From positions 1 to 23,838 of the forward strand of contig JANPDA010000505.1 in NCBI GenBank assembly GCA_031431235.1: 23,838 nucleotides of DNA, written 5' to 3'. Under the pieces are notes generated by a model. It saw nothing but the letters and a program-made list of their open reading frames with translations, was not told the DNA's origin and searched no databases. Positions 7,478 to 15,583 of the stretch are shown here, piece by piece. Origin of the DNA: JANNSW01 sp031431235. GTDB taxonomy: Bacteria > Pseudomonadota > Alphaproteobacteria > Rhizobiales > Hyphomicrobiaceae. A program made the position numbers and the translations under genes. How positions within the stretch are numbered: position 1 is the first letter of the stretch; each line of letters begins with the position of its first letter.

Positions 7478-8048
7478 GCCGGTCTCCTGGTCCATTGGGT
7501 TGTCGATCGCCCACCGATAACCCCTCCGTCTGGCTTTGAATTGTACGAATTTGCCGCTCGAGAGCCGATGGAAACGGGACGCCTCTGGTTATCGAGCTAT
7601 CGCCGATACCTGGTGTCGGCCTGACGGATCTGGCGGCGGCGGTCTTGCAGACCCAGTAGCGCTGGGCCAGAACTCGCCGACCGCCGCCTCGATCGCCTGG
7701 GCGGACACGCCACGTGCCCCATTGCGCCCAACATCGCTAAGGTGGTGGTTGAACTCGCCTGGCTGGATCGGTTCGATGAGGGTTTCGTCGGGCACGGCGT
7801 ATCGCTGCTCTGGTGGAGAAGTGAGGCCCACATGCATCCCCACGATATGCCGCCTTCGCCGATGCACGCCATCACCGGTTTTGGGCATTGACTCCATGGA
7901 TCGCGGATCGGTGAGGATCTGCGTCGGTGTGGAAGACGGGAGTGGATATGGCTGATGGGATATCGCAGGAAGCACGATGCCGAAGCGGCGATGTTTCCAG
8001 TCGTTCGCGGACCAGTGCCAGCCGGTTGCAGCGCTGCTCGGGTGACGA
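7478..8048. other. 571-base gap with no recognised gene
   Basis: This gap lies between the VOC gene (-) and the first EamA gene (+), so it should hold two divergent promoters. Short open frames run through 7589-7890 on both strands, but none has a ribosome binding site or a recognisable protein family. One plus frame across roughly 7650-7890 stays open to a stop near 7890 and could be a decayed gene. No repeat was found here. Confidence 0.4.
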
Positions 8049-8987
8049 ATGAAGCCTTCCGCCAGCAACCAGACAATCGCTGTGCTGCTGCCCAGCGGCA
8101 ATGCGCGTGGCATGCTCGCGATGATCGCGGCGATGGCGCTGTTCGTCGTCAACGACGTGTTCGTGAAGCTCGCCGGCGCGCGCTTGCCGGTCAGCGAGAT
8201 CATGGTGCTGCGCGGACTGGTGGCGGCAGCGCTGTTGTTGATGCTGGCCCGATGGATGGGAGCGTTGCGGCCGGCGCGCATGCTTCTCAGCGCTCCGGTG
8301 GCGGGGCGCGTCTGCAGCGAGATCGCCTCGACCACGTTCTTCCTGTTCGGCCTGATGAACATGCCGTTTGCCGAGGCAAACGCCATTTTGCAGTTCGGCC
8401 CGCTGCTGCTGACGGCGTCGGCCGCGCTGTTCCTGGGCGAGCACGTCGGCTGGCGGCGCTGGCTGGCGGCACTCGCCGGCCTGATCGGCGTGCTGTTGAT
8501 GGTCAAGCCCGGCACGTCGCAGTTCACCTGGTATGCGATCCTGCCGGTGCTCTCGGTGTTGAGCAGCGTCGTGCGCGACCTCTCGACGAGGCGCATCGAT
8601 ACGGCAATCCCCTCCTTGATGCTGGCGCTCACCACCGCGGTCAGCATTACCGTCGCCGGTTGCGCAATCGCGGTGTTCCAGGACTGGCATCGACCACTCC
8701 CCGAGGACCTGGTCGGGCTTGCGACGGCAGCCGCGCTGCTGGCGGTCGGCTATCTGGCAGTGGTCGTCTCGGTCAGAACCGGCGAATTGTCGGTGGTCGC
8801 GCCGTTCCGCTACTCGATCGTGATCTTCGCGCTGCTCGCGGGCTACCTGGTCTGGGGCGAGCTGCCCGATCGGCTTTCGATCGTCGGCATGGTGGTGGTC
8901 ACGGCCGCCGGCCTCTATACGTTCCTGCGCGAGCGCAAGCTGAATCTCGATCGTGTGCGCCTCAACCGGTTGCCGGAGCAGGGATGA
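8049..8987 (+). CDS. DMT superfamily (EamA) permease, first tandem copy
   Basis: 312 residues with ten hydrophobic segments and the two EamA repeats. Visible landmarks are ALFVVNDVFVKLAG in the first helix region, FAEANAILQFGPLLL, GWRRWLAALAGLIGVLLMVKPGT between repeats, and VAPFRYSIVIFALLAGYLVW in the second repeat. It is an inner-membrane drug/metabolite transporter with unknown substrate. It is clearly paralogous to the permease part of the next gene, from which it is separated by only 7 bases, so the pair arose by tandem duplication and is probably co-transcribed. The ribosome binding site is weak (GGGTGAC). Confidence 0.9.
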   Translation: MKPSASNQTIAVLLPSGNARGMLAMIAAMALFVVNDVFVKLAGARLPVSEIMVLRGLVAAALLLMLARWMGALRPARMLLSAPVAGRVCSEIASTTFFLFGLMNMPFAEANAILQFGPLLLTASAALFLGEHVGWRRWLAALAGLIGVLLMVKPGTSQFTWYAILPVLSVLSSVVRDLSTRRIDTAIPSLMLALTTAVSITVAGCAIAVFQDWHRPLPEDLVGLATAAALLAVGYLAVVVSVRTGELSVVAPFRYSIVIFALLAGYLVWGELPDRLSIVGMVVVTAAGLYTFLRERKLNLDRVRLNRLPEQG

Positions 8988-8994
8988 GGAACGG

Positions 8995-10941
8995 ATGAGT
9001 GTGGAGGCACAGGCGCCCGCCGCGGGTCGCCAGGGCAGAATGTCGGGCAACCTCGCTGGCATGCTCGCCATGACGGGGGCGATGTCGGCCTTCGTCGTCA
9101 ACGACGCGCTGGTGAAAGTCGCCGCCACGGGCATGCCGACCGGGCAGATCCTTTTCATACGCGGTGGGTTTGCCGCTGCGCTGCTCGGGATGACGGCACT
9201 CGCGTTTCGGGCGTTGCGGCCGCCGCGGCTGCTGGCAACGAGCGCCTTTGGCTGGCGGATCTTCGGAGAGGTGATGGCGACCGCCCTTTTCATCTGGGCG
9301 TTCGTGCACGTGCCGTTTGCGGAAGCACAGACGATCACGCAGTTCGCGCCGATCGCAGTCACGGCAGCGGCAGCGCTGTTCCTCAAGGAGAGGGTCGGCT
9401 GGCGACGCTGGCTGGCGGCATTGGTCGGGTTTGCCGGCATTCTGCTGATCGTCAAGCCGGGGACCGATTCCTTTTCCTGGTACTCGATCCCGCTGTTTGC
9501 CTCGGTGCTGCTGGTCGCACTGCGGGATCTGGCGACGCGCCGCATCGATCCCGGCATCCCGACGTTGCTGCTGGCGCTGCTGTCGGCGCTCGGCGTCGGG
9601 CTGTTCGGGCTCGCGCTCGAGCCGGTCGAGAGCTGGATTGCGCCGGAGCCGTTGTCCGTCGGCTTGCTCGCGGCGGCAGCCTGCCTGCTCGCGTGCGGCT
9701 ATGTGATGATGACCATTGCGATCAGGATCGGGGAGCTCTCGGCGGTGGCGCCGTTCCGCTACACCGCGCTGATCTCGGCGATCATGCTGGGCTACCTGGT
9801 CTGGGGCGAGGTGCCCGACAGGATCGCCGTGCTCGGCATGGCGGTCGTGGTGGCGGCGGGGCTCTATACGTTCTACCGCGAGAGCAAGCTCGGTCTGCTC
9901 GGCCCTGCGAGGGGCATCGCCACCGTTTCCGCGTCCGAGCGCCGCGCCATGGCTCCAGCGGCTTCCGCAACGGCCGCGGGCACTGCTAATCAGGCAACGA
10001 AGACGTCGAGCACAAGCCTTCCAGGGGGGATGATGCCGCAGCGATCCGATGGGCGGCTCGAAGCCAAGCTTCGCACTGGCGAGTTCGTATTGACTGCCGA
10101 GATGACGCCACCCGATGCCGCGAGCGAAGGGGCGGTGCTCGACCGTGTACAGCCGTTGCAAGGATTGGTCGACGCCGTCAACGTCACCGACGGCGCTGGC
10201 GCACGCGCGCACATGTCGGCGTTTGCGGCAGCCGTCATCATGGCGCGGGCCGGGATCGAGCCGATCCTGCAATTCACGGTGCGCGACAAGAACCGGCTCG
10301 CGATTGCCGGCGAGTTGATCGGTGCGGCGGCGTTGGGCATTCCGAGCATCCTGTGCCTGCACGGCGATGCCATCACCAAAGGCGACCAGCCCGACGCCAA
10401 GGCCGTCGAGGACATCGACAGCCGCGGACTGGTAGCGCTCGCACGCCAGCTCCGGGACGAGGGCAAGCTACCCTCGGGGCGCGAGATCAGTCCGGCCCCA
10501 CGCCTCTTGATCGGCGCGGCCGAGACGCCGAAGGATCCCGGTCCCGATTTCAGCGTGAAGGGCATCGAAGCCAAGATCGCGGCCGGCGCCGACTTCTTCC
10601 AGACGCAGTTCGTCTACGACCTCGGCGTGCTGGAGCGCTACATGGCCCGCCTGCGCGAGGCCGGCATCGCACAGCGCGCCTATTTCATCATCGGTGTGGG
10701 GCCGCTCGCCTCGGCGAAGTCGGCACGCTGGATGCGCGAGAACCTGTTCGGAGTCGCGATCCCCGATCATGTGATCGAGCGGCTCGATCGTGCCCAGGAC
10801 CAGGCGGCCGAGGGCCGGCGTATCTGTTGCGAGCTGATCCAGGGCATGCGCGGAATCGAAGGCGTCGCGGGCGCGCACCTGATGTCCCCCATAGGGGTCA
10901 AGTCGATCGCGCTGACGCTGCGGGAGCTGGGCGGTCGCTGA
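8995..10941 (+). CDS. Fusion: EamA permease + methylenetetrahydrofolate reductase-like domain
   Basis: 648 residues in one uninterrupted frame from the ATG at 8995, which has GAGG 5 bases upstream. Residues 20-298 are a ten-helix EamA permease paralogous to the previous gene (AFVVNDALVKVAA, GWRRWLAALVGFAGILLIVK, VAPFRYTALISAIMLGYLVW). Residues about 300-350 are a Ser/Ala/Thr-rich linker. Residues 353-648 are a MetF-like TIM barrel: AEMTPP with candidate acid Glu369, VNVTDGAGAR, LHGD (Asp458), GADFFQTQF (531-539) and a C-terminal GVKSIALTLRELGG. MTHFRs reduce methylene-tetrahydrofolate to methyl-tetrahydrofolate with FAD; this short branch is not proven to do so. The enzyme part should face the cytoplasm if the permease has ten helices. 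A possible internal start lies at 10030/10033. The fusion could be a sequencing artefact only if a stop codon was lost. Confidence 0.87.
   Translation: MSVEAQAPAAGRQGRMSGNLAGMLAMTGAMSAFVVNDALVKVAATGMPTGQILFIRGGFAAALLGMTALAFRALRPPRLLATSAFGWRIFGEVMATALFIWAFVHVPFAEAQTITQFAPIAVTAAAALFLKERVGWRRWLAALVGFAGILLIVKPGTDSFSWYSIPLFASVLLVALRDLATRRIDPGIPTLLLALLSALGVGLFGLALEPVESWIAPEPLSVGLLAAAACLLACGYVMMTIAIRIGELSAVAPFRYTALISAIMLGYLVWGEVPDRIAVLGMAVVVAAGLYTFYRESKLGLLGPARGIATVSASERRAMAPAASATAAGTANQATKTSSTSLPGGMMPQRSDGRLEAKLRTGEFVLTAEMTPPDAASEGAVLDRVQPLQGLVDAVNVTDGAGARAHMSAFAAAVIMARAGIEPILQFTVRDKNRLAIAGELIGAAALGIPSILCLHGDAITKGDQPDAKAVEDIDSRGLVALARQLRDEGKLPSGREISPAPRLLIGAAETPKDPGPDFSVKGIEAKIAAGADFFQTQFVYDLGVLERYMARLREAGIAQRAYFIIGVGPLASAKSARWMRENLFGVAIPDHVIERLDRAQDQAAEGRRICCELIQGMRGIEGVAGAHLMSPIGVKSIALTLRELGGR
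10023..10035 (+). promoter_or_regulatory. Possible internal ribosome binding site for the MTHFR-like part
   Basis: AGGGGGG at 10023-10029 is followed directly by ATGATG. For the second ATG (10033), AGGGG has a 5-base spacer. Initiation here would yield a free MTHFR-like protein of about 302 residues besides the fusion. Confidence 0.4.
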
Positions 10942-10981
10942 ATCTGACGACGAGGCCGATTTGCAACTGCCCGATGATCAA

Positions 10982-11632
10982 TCAGGTGGTCGGCTTGGGC
11001 AGCGAGTTGAGGTCCTCGATGTACCACTTCTCGGCTTCGACCACGGCCGGGTTCTCGCCGTTCTCGTAAATCCAGGAGTCGACCGCCCAGCGCTGCTTGG
11101 TATCGTTCTGCACCAGCACGGCCGTCCAATGCGGCCAGCCGGCGACACCGCGCCACAGCGCTTCCTTGGCAAAGGGCGTGCTGACGGTGTGGTGCTTCAA
11201 GAAGCCATTCGACTGCAGCACCAGCAGGTAGGCGGTGGTGTTGGTCGCCTCGTCGACGCAATCCTGCTGGGTCGGATCGCCGGGTCCATTGTATTCCATG
11301 CCCGCTCGGTCGGCCGAGGTACCGATCTCGTCGCCGATGCGCTTCTCCAGCCAGCCGACGGCATAGGCGACCGCCACGCGCTCGCGGTCGGGCGTATCCT
11401 TCGTGCGCCACTTGCCCATCAGCTTCTTGATCTCGGCGATGTCCTTCGCCTTCAGGCGCACCTTGGTCTGCGCCTTGCAGCCATAGGCGCTGCAGACCGT
11501 AACCGTGTTGCCATTGGGTGGGATGGTCTTGAAGTCCTGGAAGTGCTGGGCGACAGGGCGGCTCTGCTCGTAGGTGCAGCCTGCGAGGGTGCCAGCGAGA
11601 CCCATCACCGCAATGGACATCAAAAGACGCAT
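10982..11632 (-). CDS. Lipoprotein with a transglutaminase/papain-like Cys-His-Asp pattern
   Basis: 216 residues from the ATG at 11632, chosen because it starts a lipoprotein signal (MRLLMSIAVMGLAGTLAGC) with lipobox LAGC and lipid-attachment Cys19. Downstream is a Cys pair (C47, C52). The C-terminal half has DCVDEATN with Cys125 at the start of a predicted helix, WPHWTAVL with His168 on a strand, and WAVDSWI with Asp185. This order and spacing resemble the triad of bacterial transglutaminase-like cysteine proteinases and other papain-fold enzymes. I do not recognise a named family, so catalysis is inferred. It converges with the MTHFR fusion and diverges from trmFO across a 119-base promoter gap. 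Confidence 0.72.
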   Translation of the reverse strand: MRLLMSIAVMGLAGTLAGCTYEQSRPVAQHFQDFKTIPPNGNTVTVCSAYGCKAQTKVRLKAKDIAEIKKLMGKWRTKDTPDRERVAVAYAVGWLEKRIGDEIGTSADRAGMEYNGPGDPTQQDCVDEATNTTAYLLVLQSNGFLKHHTVSTPFAKEALWRGVAGWPHWTAVLVQNDTKQRWAVDSWIYENGENPAVVEAEKWYIEDLNSLPKPTT

Positions 11633-11751
11633 GTTTCCCCGCGAGCCGAGACGCCGATCATAGACCAGTGCTCCCTCATAGACCATTCGCCCTGGCCTGG
11701 CGACGGGGTAGCGATTGAGATCGGTACGATTTGCGCCTAGCTTGTCGCGCC

Positions 11752-13158
11752 ATGGCCACACTCAGAAACGTTCATGTGATCGGCGGCGGGCTCGCCGGCA
11801 GCGAAGCGGCGTTCCAGCTCGCGCGGGCGGGCGTGCCGGTCGTGCTGCACGAGATGCGGCCGCTGGTCGCAACCGACGCGCACAAGACCGATGGGCTCGC
11901 CGAGCTCGTCTGCTCCAACTCGTTCCGCTCCGACGACGTTGCGACCAATGCGGTGGGGCTGCTGCACGAGGAGATGCGCCGCGCCGGCTCGCTCGTGATG
12001 GTCGCCGCCGACCGGCACAAGCTGCCGGCGGGAGGCGCGCTCGCGGTCGACCGCGACGGCTTCTCCGCCGAGATCACGGACCTGTTGGCTGCCGAGCCGC
12101 TGGTCCGGATCGAGCGCGGCGAGGTCGCTGGGCTGCCGCCTGCCGACTGGGACAGCGTGATCGTGGCGACTGGTCCGCTCACCTCGCCTGCACTCTCAGG
12201 CGCCATCACGGGGCTGACCGGCGCCGAGGGCCTCGCCTTTTTCGATGCGATCGCGCCGATCGTCCACCGCGAGTCGATCGACATGGACGTCGCCTGGATG
12301 CAGTCGCGCTACGACAAGGTCGGTCCTGGTGGCACCGGCGCCGACTACGTCAATTGCCCGCTCGACCGCGAGCAATACCTGGCCTTCGTCGCGGCGCTGA
12401 TCGCGGGCGACAAGATCTCGTTCAAGGAATGGGAGGCATCGACCCCCTATTTCGACGGCTGCCTGCCGATCGAGGTGATGGCCGAGCGCGGGGTCGAGAC
12501 CTTGCGCCACGGCCCGATGAAGCCGGTCGGCCTGACGAATGCCCACAATCCGACGGTCAAGGCCTACGCCGTCGTGCAGCTGCGCCAGGATAATGCGCTC
12601 GGCACGCTGTGGAACATGGTCGGATTCCAGACCAAGCTCAAATACGCCGAGCAGGTGCGCGTGTTCAAGATGATCCCGGGTCTGGAGCAGGCGGAGTTCG
12701 CGCGGCTGGGCGGCCTCCACCGCAACACCTTCCTCGACAGCCCGAAGCTGCTCGATGCGAGCTTGCGCCTGAAGGCGATGCCGCGGCTGCGGTTCGCCGG
12801 CCAGATCACCGGCGTCGAAGGCTATGTGGAATCGGCGGCGATCGGGCTGCTGACGGGGCGGTTCGCCGCCGCCGAGCGGCTCGGCCGCGAGCCGCTGGCG
12901 CCACCGCCCACGACCGCGTTCGGCGCACTTTTGAACCACATCACCGGCGGCCACATCGCCTCGATCGACGAGGGCCCGCGCTCGTTCCAGCCGATGAACG
13001 TGAACTTCGGCCTGTTTCCCCCGATCGAGGTGCCGAAGCCCGCCGACGGCCGGCGGCTGCGGGGCCCGGAGAAGTCGGTGGCGAGGAAGCGCGCACTATC
13101 GGCACGCGCGCTCGCCGATCTGGCAGGGTGGCTCGGAGGATGCGCCGAAAATCGGTGA
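11752..13158 (+). CDS. trmFO: Methylenetetrahydrofolate-tRNA-(uracil-54-C5)-methyltransferase TrmFO
   Basis: 468 residues from the ATG at 11752. It makes 5-methyluridine at position 54 of the tRNA T loop using methylene-tetrahydrofolate as carbon donor and FADH2 as reductant. Visible family marks are the FAD-binding IGGGLAGSEAA at 10-20, ELVCSNSFRSDD around 51-62 with conserved Cys54, LWNMVGFQTKLKYAEQ, RNTFLDSP and the C-terminal HIASIDEGPRSFQPMNVN and FGLFPP. The length is normal for the family. The last codons and stop lie inside a palindromic repeat. An upstream in-frame ATG at 11731 is less likely because the FAD motif normally begins close to the start. Confidence 0.96.
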   Translation: MATLRNVHVIGGGLAGSEAAFQLARAGVPVVLHEMRPLVATDAHKTDGLAELVCSNSFRSDDVATNAVGLLHEEMRRAGSLVMVAADRHKLPAGGALAVDRDGFSAEITDLLAAEPLVRIERGEVAGLPPADWDSVIVATGPLTSPALSGAITGLTGAEGLAFFDAIAPIVHRESIDMDVAWMQSRYDKVGPGGTGADYVNCPLDREQYLAFVAALIAGDKISFKEWEASTPYFDGCLPIEVMAERGVETLRHGPMKPVGLTNAHNPTVKAYAVVQLRQDNALGTLWNMVGFQTKLKYAEQVRVFKMIPGLEQAEFARLGGLHRNTFLDSPKLLDASLRLKAMPRLRFAGQITGVEGYVESAAIGLLTGRFAAAERLGREPLAPPPTTAFGALLNHITGGHIASIDEGPRSFQPMNVNFGLFPPIEVPKPADGRRLRGPEKSVARKRALSARALADLAGWLGGCAENR

Positions 13159-13230
13159 CGGGCACCTTGTGAAATCTCCGAATGACCTCGGATAGGGCGA
13201 TTTGACGATGCGGTGCCTGGCACCGATTTT
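13148..13230. repeat. Composite palindrome overlapping the trmFO stop
   Basis: Outer arms 13148-13166 and 13212-13230 are 19 bases each and match as inverted repeats at 17 of 19 positions (AAAATCGGTG...GGCACC). The right arm is itself a perfect stem (CGGTGCC-T-GGCACCG, 13211-13225). Between the arms is another stem, TCCGA/TCGGA (13177-13181 and 13188-13192). It may end trmFO transcripts or be a REP-type element inserted at the gene end. Confidence 0.65.
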
Positions 13231-13313
13231 CCCACCGTCTATCGAGTAGCCAGGGCATTCTATCGTTTGCATCGTGCGACAATTTTACTTTTTATTTCAG
13301 CGAGTTAGGTTTC

Positions 13314-13370
13314 CTATCGAGCAATCTATCGAGCAGTCGGAGCCCAATAAGCCAATGGCGTGCTCGATAG
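13314..13370. repeat. Repeated CTATCGAGCA motif with inverted copy
   Basis: CTATCGAGCA occurs twice in direct orientation, 2 bases apart (13314-13323 and 13326-13335), and once inverted at 13361-13370. A related CTATCGAG lies at 13239. On the minus strand this gives a 10-base stem with a 25-base loop just after the stop of the broken ATP-binding gene, so it may be its terminator, though no T-run follows. Confidence 0.5.
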
Positions 13371-13372
13371 AG

Positions 13373-14567
13373 TCAGCTCGCTAAGCGGTAGCGCCGCCAG
13401 CGGCGCTCGCCCTCGGCGGCGACCTTACCAGCGGCTATCAGTACATCGATAGCCCGCTTGAGGCGGAACTTATCGATCTCCGGTCCGATGCGGGCGTTGA
13501 TCTCGCTCGCCGAAGAGGCAGGATAGCGCCGAAGGTCCTCGGTAACCAGGGCTTCCAGACGGTGCGGCTCGATGCGTCCGAGGGTAGTGGTAGCGGGCAA
13601 GGCTAGGCTGCGGATCACATCGGGGGACACGAAATAGCGTGTCGCCCTCGTGCGGCCGGCGGATGTGATCAATCCCAGATCCTGGAGGCGACCAAGCCAA
13701 GGCCGGAGGTCTTCCACGTCATCGAGCATCAGTGCGGACGTCAGCTCGCGAGCGGTCAAGTGCTCGCTCTGGCTCAACAGGCCAAGGCAGATCATCTCGC
13801 GTTGGCGAAGCTGGTGGGATTGGTTTGCCTTGGCGAGAAAATCGATGACCTCGGGTTTGAGAATGCGGCGGTCCACCGTCACCTCGACCCTATCGGGTCC
13901 CTCGCGAAGTCGAGGCACGGCGCGTCCCTGCGCGAGCAGCACCTCGTACATGGTGTGGAATCCTGAGCCCTCACGATCCATGAGCTTCATGTCGTAGAAA
14001 ATCCGGGCGAGTCCGTCGTTGCGGCGTGCCGAGGCATGCAACACCGTTGCGGGGGTAACGCCGATCGGCAGACTGCCTGGGTTCACCACTTCCAGACGGT
14101 CTGGATAGGAGTTGAGAAAAATGTCGCCTCTCTGAGTATATGGGCGATGCACCAAAGCGTTGACCAGCAGCTCACGAACGACCTTTTCGTCATAGGCCGG
14201 CACCAGCTTGCGGAATAGACCGTCTGGCAGCTCGTAGCTTTCCCGAAAATCAGGTACCGCATTCCAAACGATGTCGATCAATTCGATGGGCGAGTGCTCG
14301 AAATTGTCCGATACGAGCTTGTTGATCTTGCCGTCGCGCTCATCGTATTTGATGAACTGGATGACGGGAGCTGTGCCGAGCGCAGCCAGGTCCTGACGGT
14401 GGCCGAGGTCAGGTGCTCCCAGGAAAGGGTGGCGCGGTCGCGGGCGAGCCGAAGAATCCTGTGGTAGGTGTTGCACAGATTGGTGGGCATCGCAGACAGC
14501 GGATTGACAACAATGTGACCCGACGGCGTGCGGCAGTGGCCGCTGTCGTGCCAGAAGCCACGGTGAC
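13373..14567 (-). pseudogene. Broken ATP-binding protein (AlbA_2 / RecG C-terminal-like), N-terminus lost
   Basis: The frame from about 14425 to 13373 encodes the C-terminal half of an AlbA_2-type ATP-binding protein: PVIQFIKYDERDG, then the HATPase_c_4-like block VRELLVNALVHRPYTQRG, YPDRLEVVNPGSLPIG, RNDGLARIFYDMKLMDREG and winged-helix-like segments ending in RWRRYRLAS. Upstream, coding continues in another frame (NTYHRILRLARDRAT, preceded by SGHIVVNPLSAMPTNLC), so a single-base shift near 14425-14435, at a run of C and T, separates the two parts. The AlbA_2 domain expected at the N-terminus is absent, cut off where dusA begins. Such proteins are transcription regulators or defence-associated in various bacteria; here the gene is most likely decayed. 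A shorter protein starting inside remains possible. Confidence 0.7.
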
Positions 14568-15581
14568 ATGACCCTCCCGAGCCACACTTTCTGCGTCGCG
14601 CCGATGATGGACTGGACCGACCGGCATTGCCGGGCGTTCCATCGCATGCTCTCGGGGCGTGCGCGGCTCTACACCGAGATGGTGACGACGGGAGCGATCA
14701 TTCATGGCGACCGGAAGCGGCTGCTCGGGTTTTCATCCGCCGAGCACCCGGTCGCACTCCAGCTCGGTGGCTCGGAGCCTGACGCGCTCGCGCGGGCGGC
14801 CGAGATCGGGGTGGGTTTCGGCTATGACGAGATCAATCTCAATTGCGGCTGCCCCTCGGACCGGGTGCAATCGGGACGGTTCGGCGCGTGCCTGATGGCC
14901 GAGCCCGATCTCGTTGCGCGGCTTTATGCGGCCATGGCTGCGGCGGTCGACGTGCCGGTGACGGTCAAATGCCGGATCGGCATCGACGAGCAGGACAGCG
15001 AGGCGGACTTCTCGCGCTTCGTGGCGACGGTCGCCGCCGCCGGTTGCCGGACCTTCATCGTGCATGCGAGGAAGGCCTGGCTGAAGGGCCTTTCGCCCAA
15101 GCAGAACCGCGACATTCCCCCGCTGGACTACGGGCGCGTCCATCGGCTCAAAGCGCAGCACCCCGAGCTCACGATCGTGCTGAATGGCGGGATCACGAGC
15201 CTGGCGGAGGCGCTGCCTCACCTCGAGTTTTTGGACGGCGCGATGCTCGGCCGGGCGGCCTATGAGCGGCCCTATCTGCTGGCGCAGGTGGATGGCTGGT
15301 TGCTCGATGGTGGCGTAGCGCCGCCTGCCCGGAGCGAGGCCATGCGCCGGTTCCGGGCCTATGCCGCGGCGCAGCTCGCCGATGGCGTGCGGCTTTCCGC
15401 CATGACGCGCCACATTTTGGGTCTCTATCACGGCGAGCCCGGCGGGCGCCTCTTCCGACGGGTGCTGTCGGAGGAGGCGGTGCGACCCGGTGCCGGGCTC
15501 GAGGTGCTCGACAAGGCGCTCGGTGTGGTCGAGGCGCAGGCGGGCCGGCAGCGTGACACGCTTGCCGATGCGGCGGAGTAG
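14568..15581 (+). CDS. dusA: tRNA-dihydrouridine synthase A
   Basis: 337 residues. It reduces uridine to dihydrouridine in the tRNA D loop using FMN and NADPH. The TIM-barrel motifs are clear: VAPMMDWTDRHCRAF at 10-24, EINLNCGCPSDRVQSGRFGA with catalytic Cys95, TVKCRIG (Lys134), IVHARKAW (His166) and NRDIPPLDY, a DusA-specific segment. Length fits DusA (about 330). The start follows directly after the remains of the broken ATP-binding gene on the other strand, without a clear Shine-Dalgarno. The TauE/SafE gene begins 2 bases after its stop, so the two are likely one transcript. Confidence 0.96.
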   Translation: MTLPSHTFCVAPMMDWTDRHCRAFHRMLSGRARLYTEMVTTGAIIHGDRKRLLGFSSAEHPVALQLGGSEPDALARAAEIGVGFGYDEINLNCGCPSDRVQSGRFGACLMAEPDLVARLYAAMAAAVDVPVTVKCRIGIDEQDSEADFSRFVATVAAAGCRTFIVHARKAWLKGLSPKQNRDIPPLDYGRVHRLKAQHPELTIVLNGGITSLAEALPHLEFLDGAMLGRAAYERPYLLAQVDGWLLDGGVAPPARSEAMRRFRAYAAAQLADGVRLSAMTRHILGLYHGEPGGRLFRRVLSEEAVRPGAGLEVLDKALGVVEAQAGRQRDTLADAAE

Positions 15582-15583
15582 GC

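Noticed and set aside
6002..7624. A 540-residue open frame on the plus strand
   Set aside because: It is antisense to nudC and the VOC gene, both of which have clear family motifs; no motif appears in this frame.
7589..7894. Minus-strand frame of about 100 residues in the gap before the first permease
   Set aside because: No ribosome binding site, no recognisable family, and other frames are open over the same bases.
7872..9557. A 561-residue minus-strand open frame
   Set aside because: It mirrors the two permease genes. The internal repetition seen in it reflects the duplicated permeases on the other strand.
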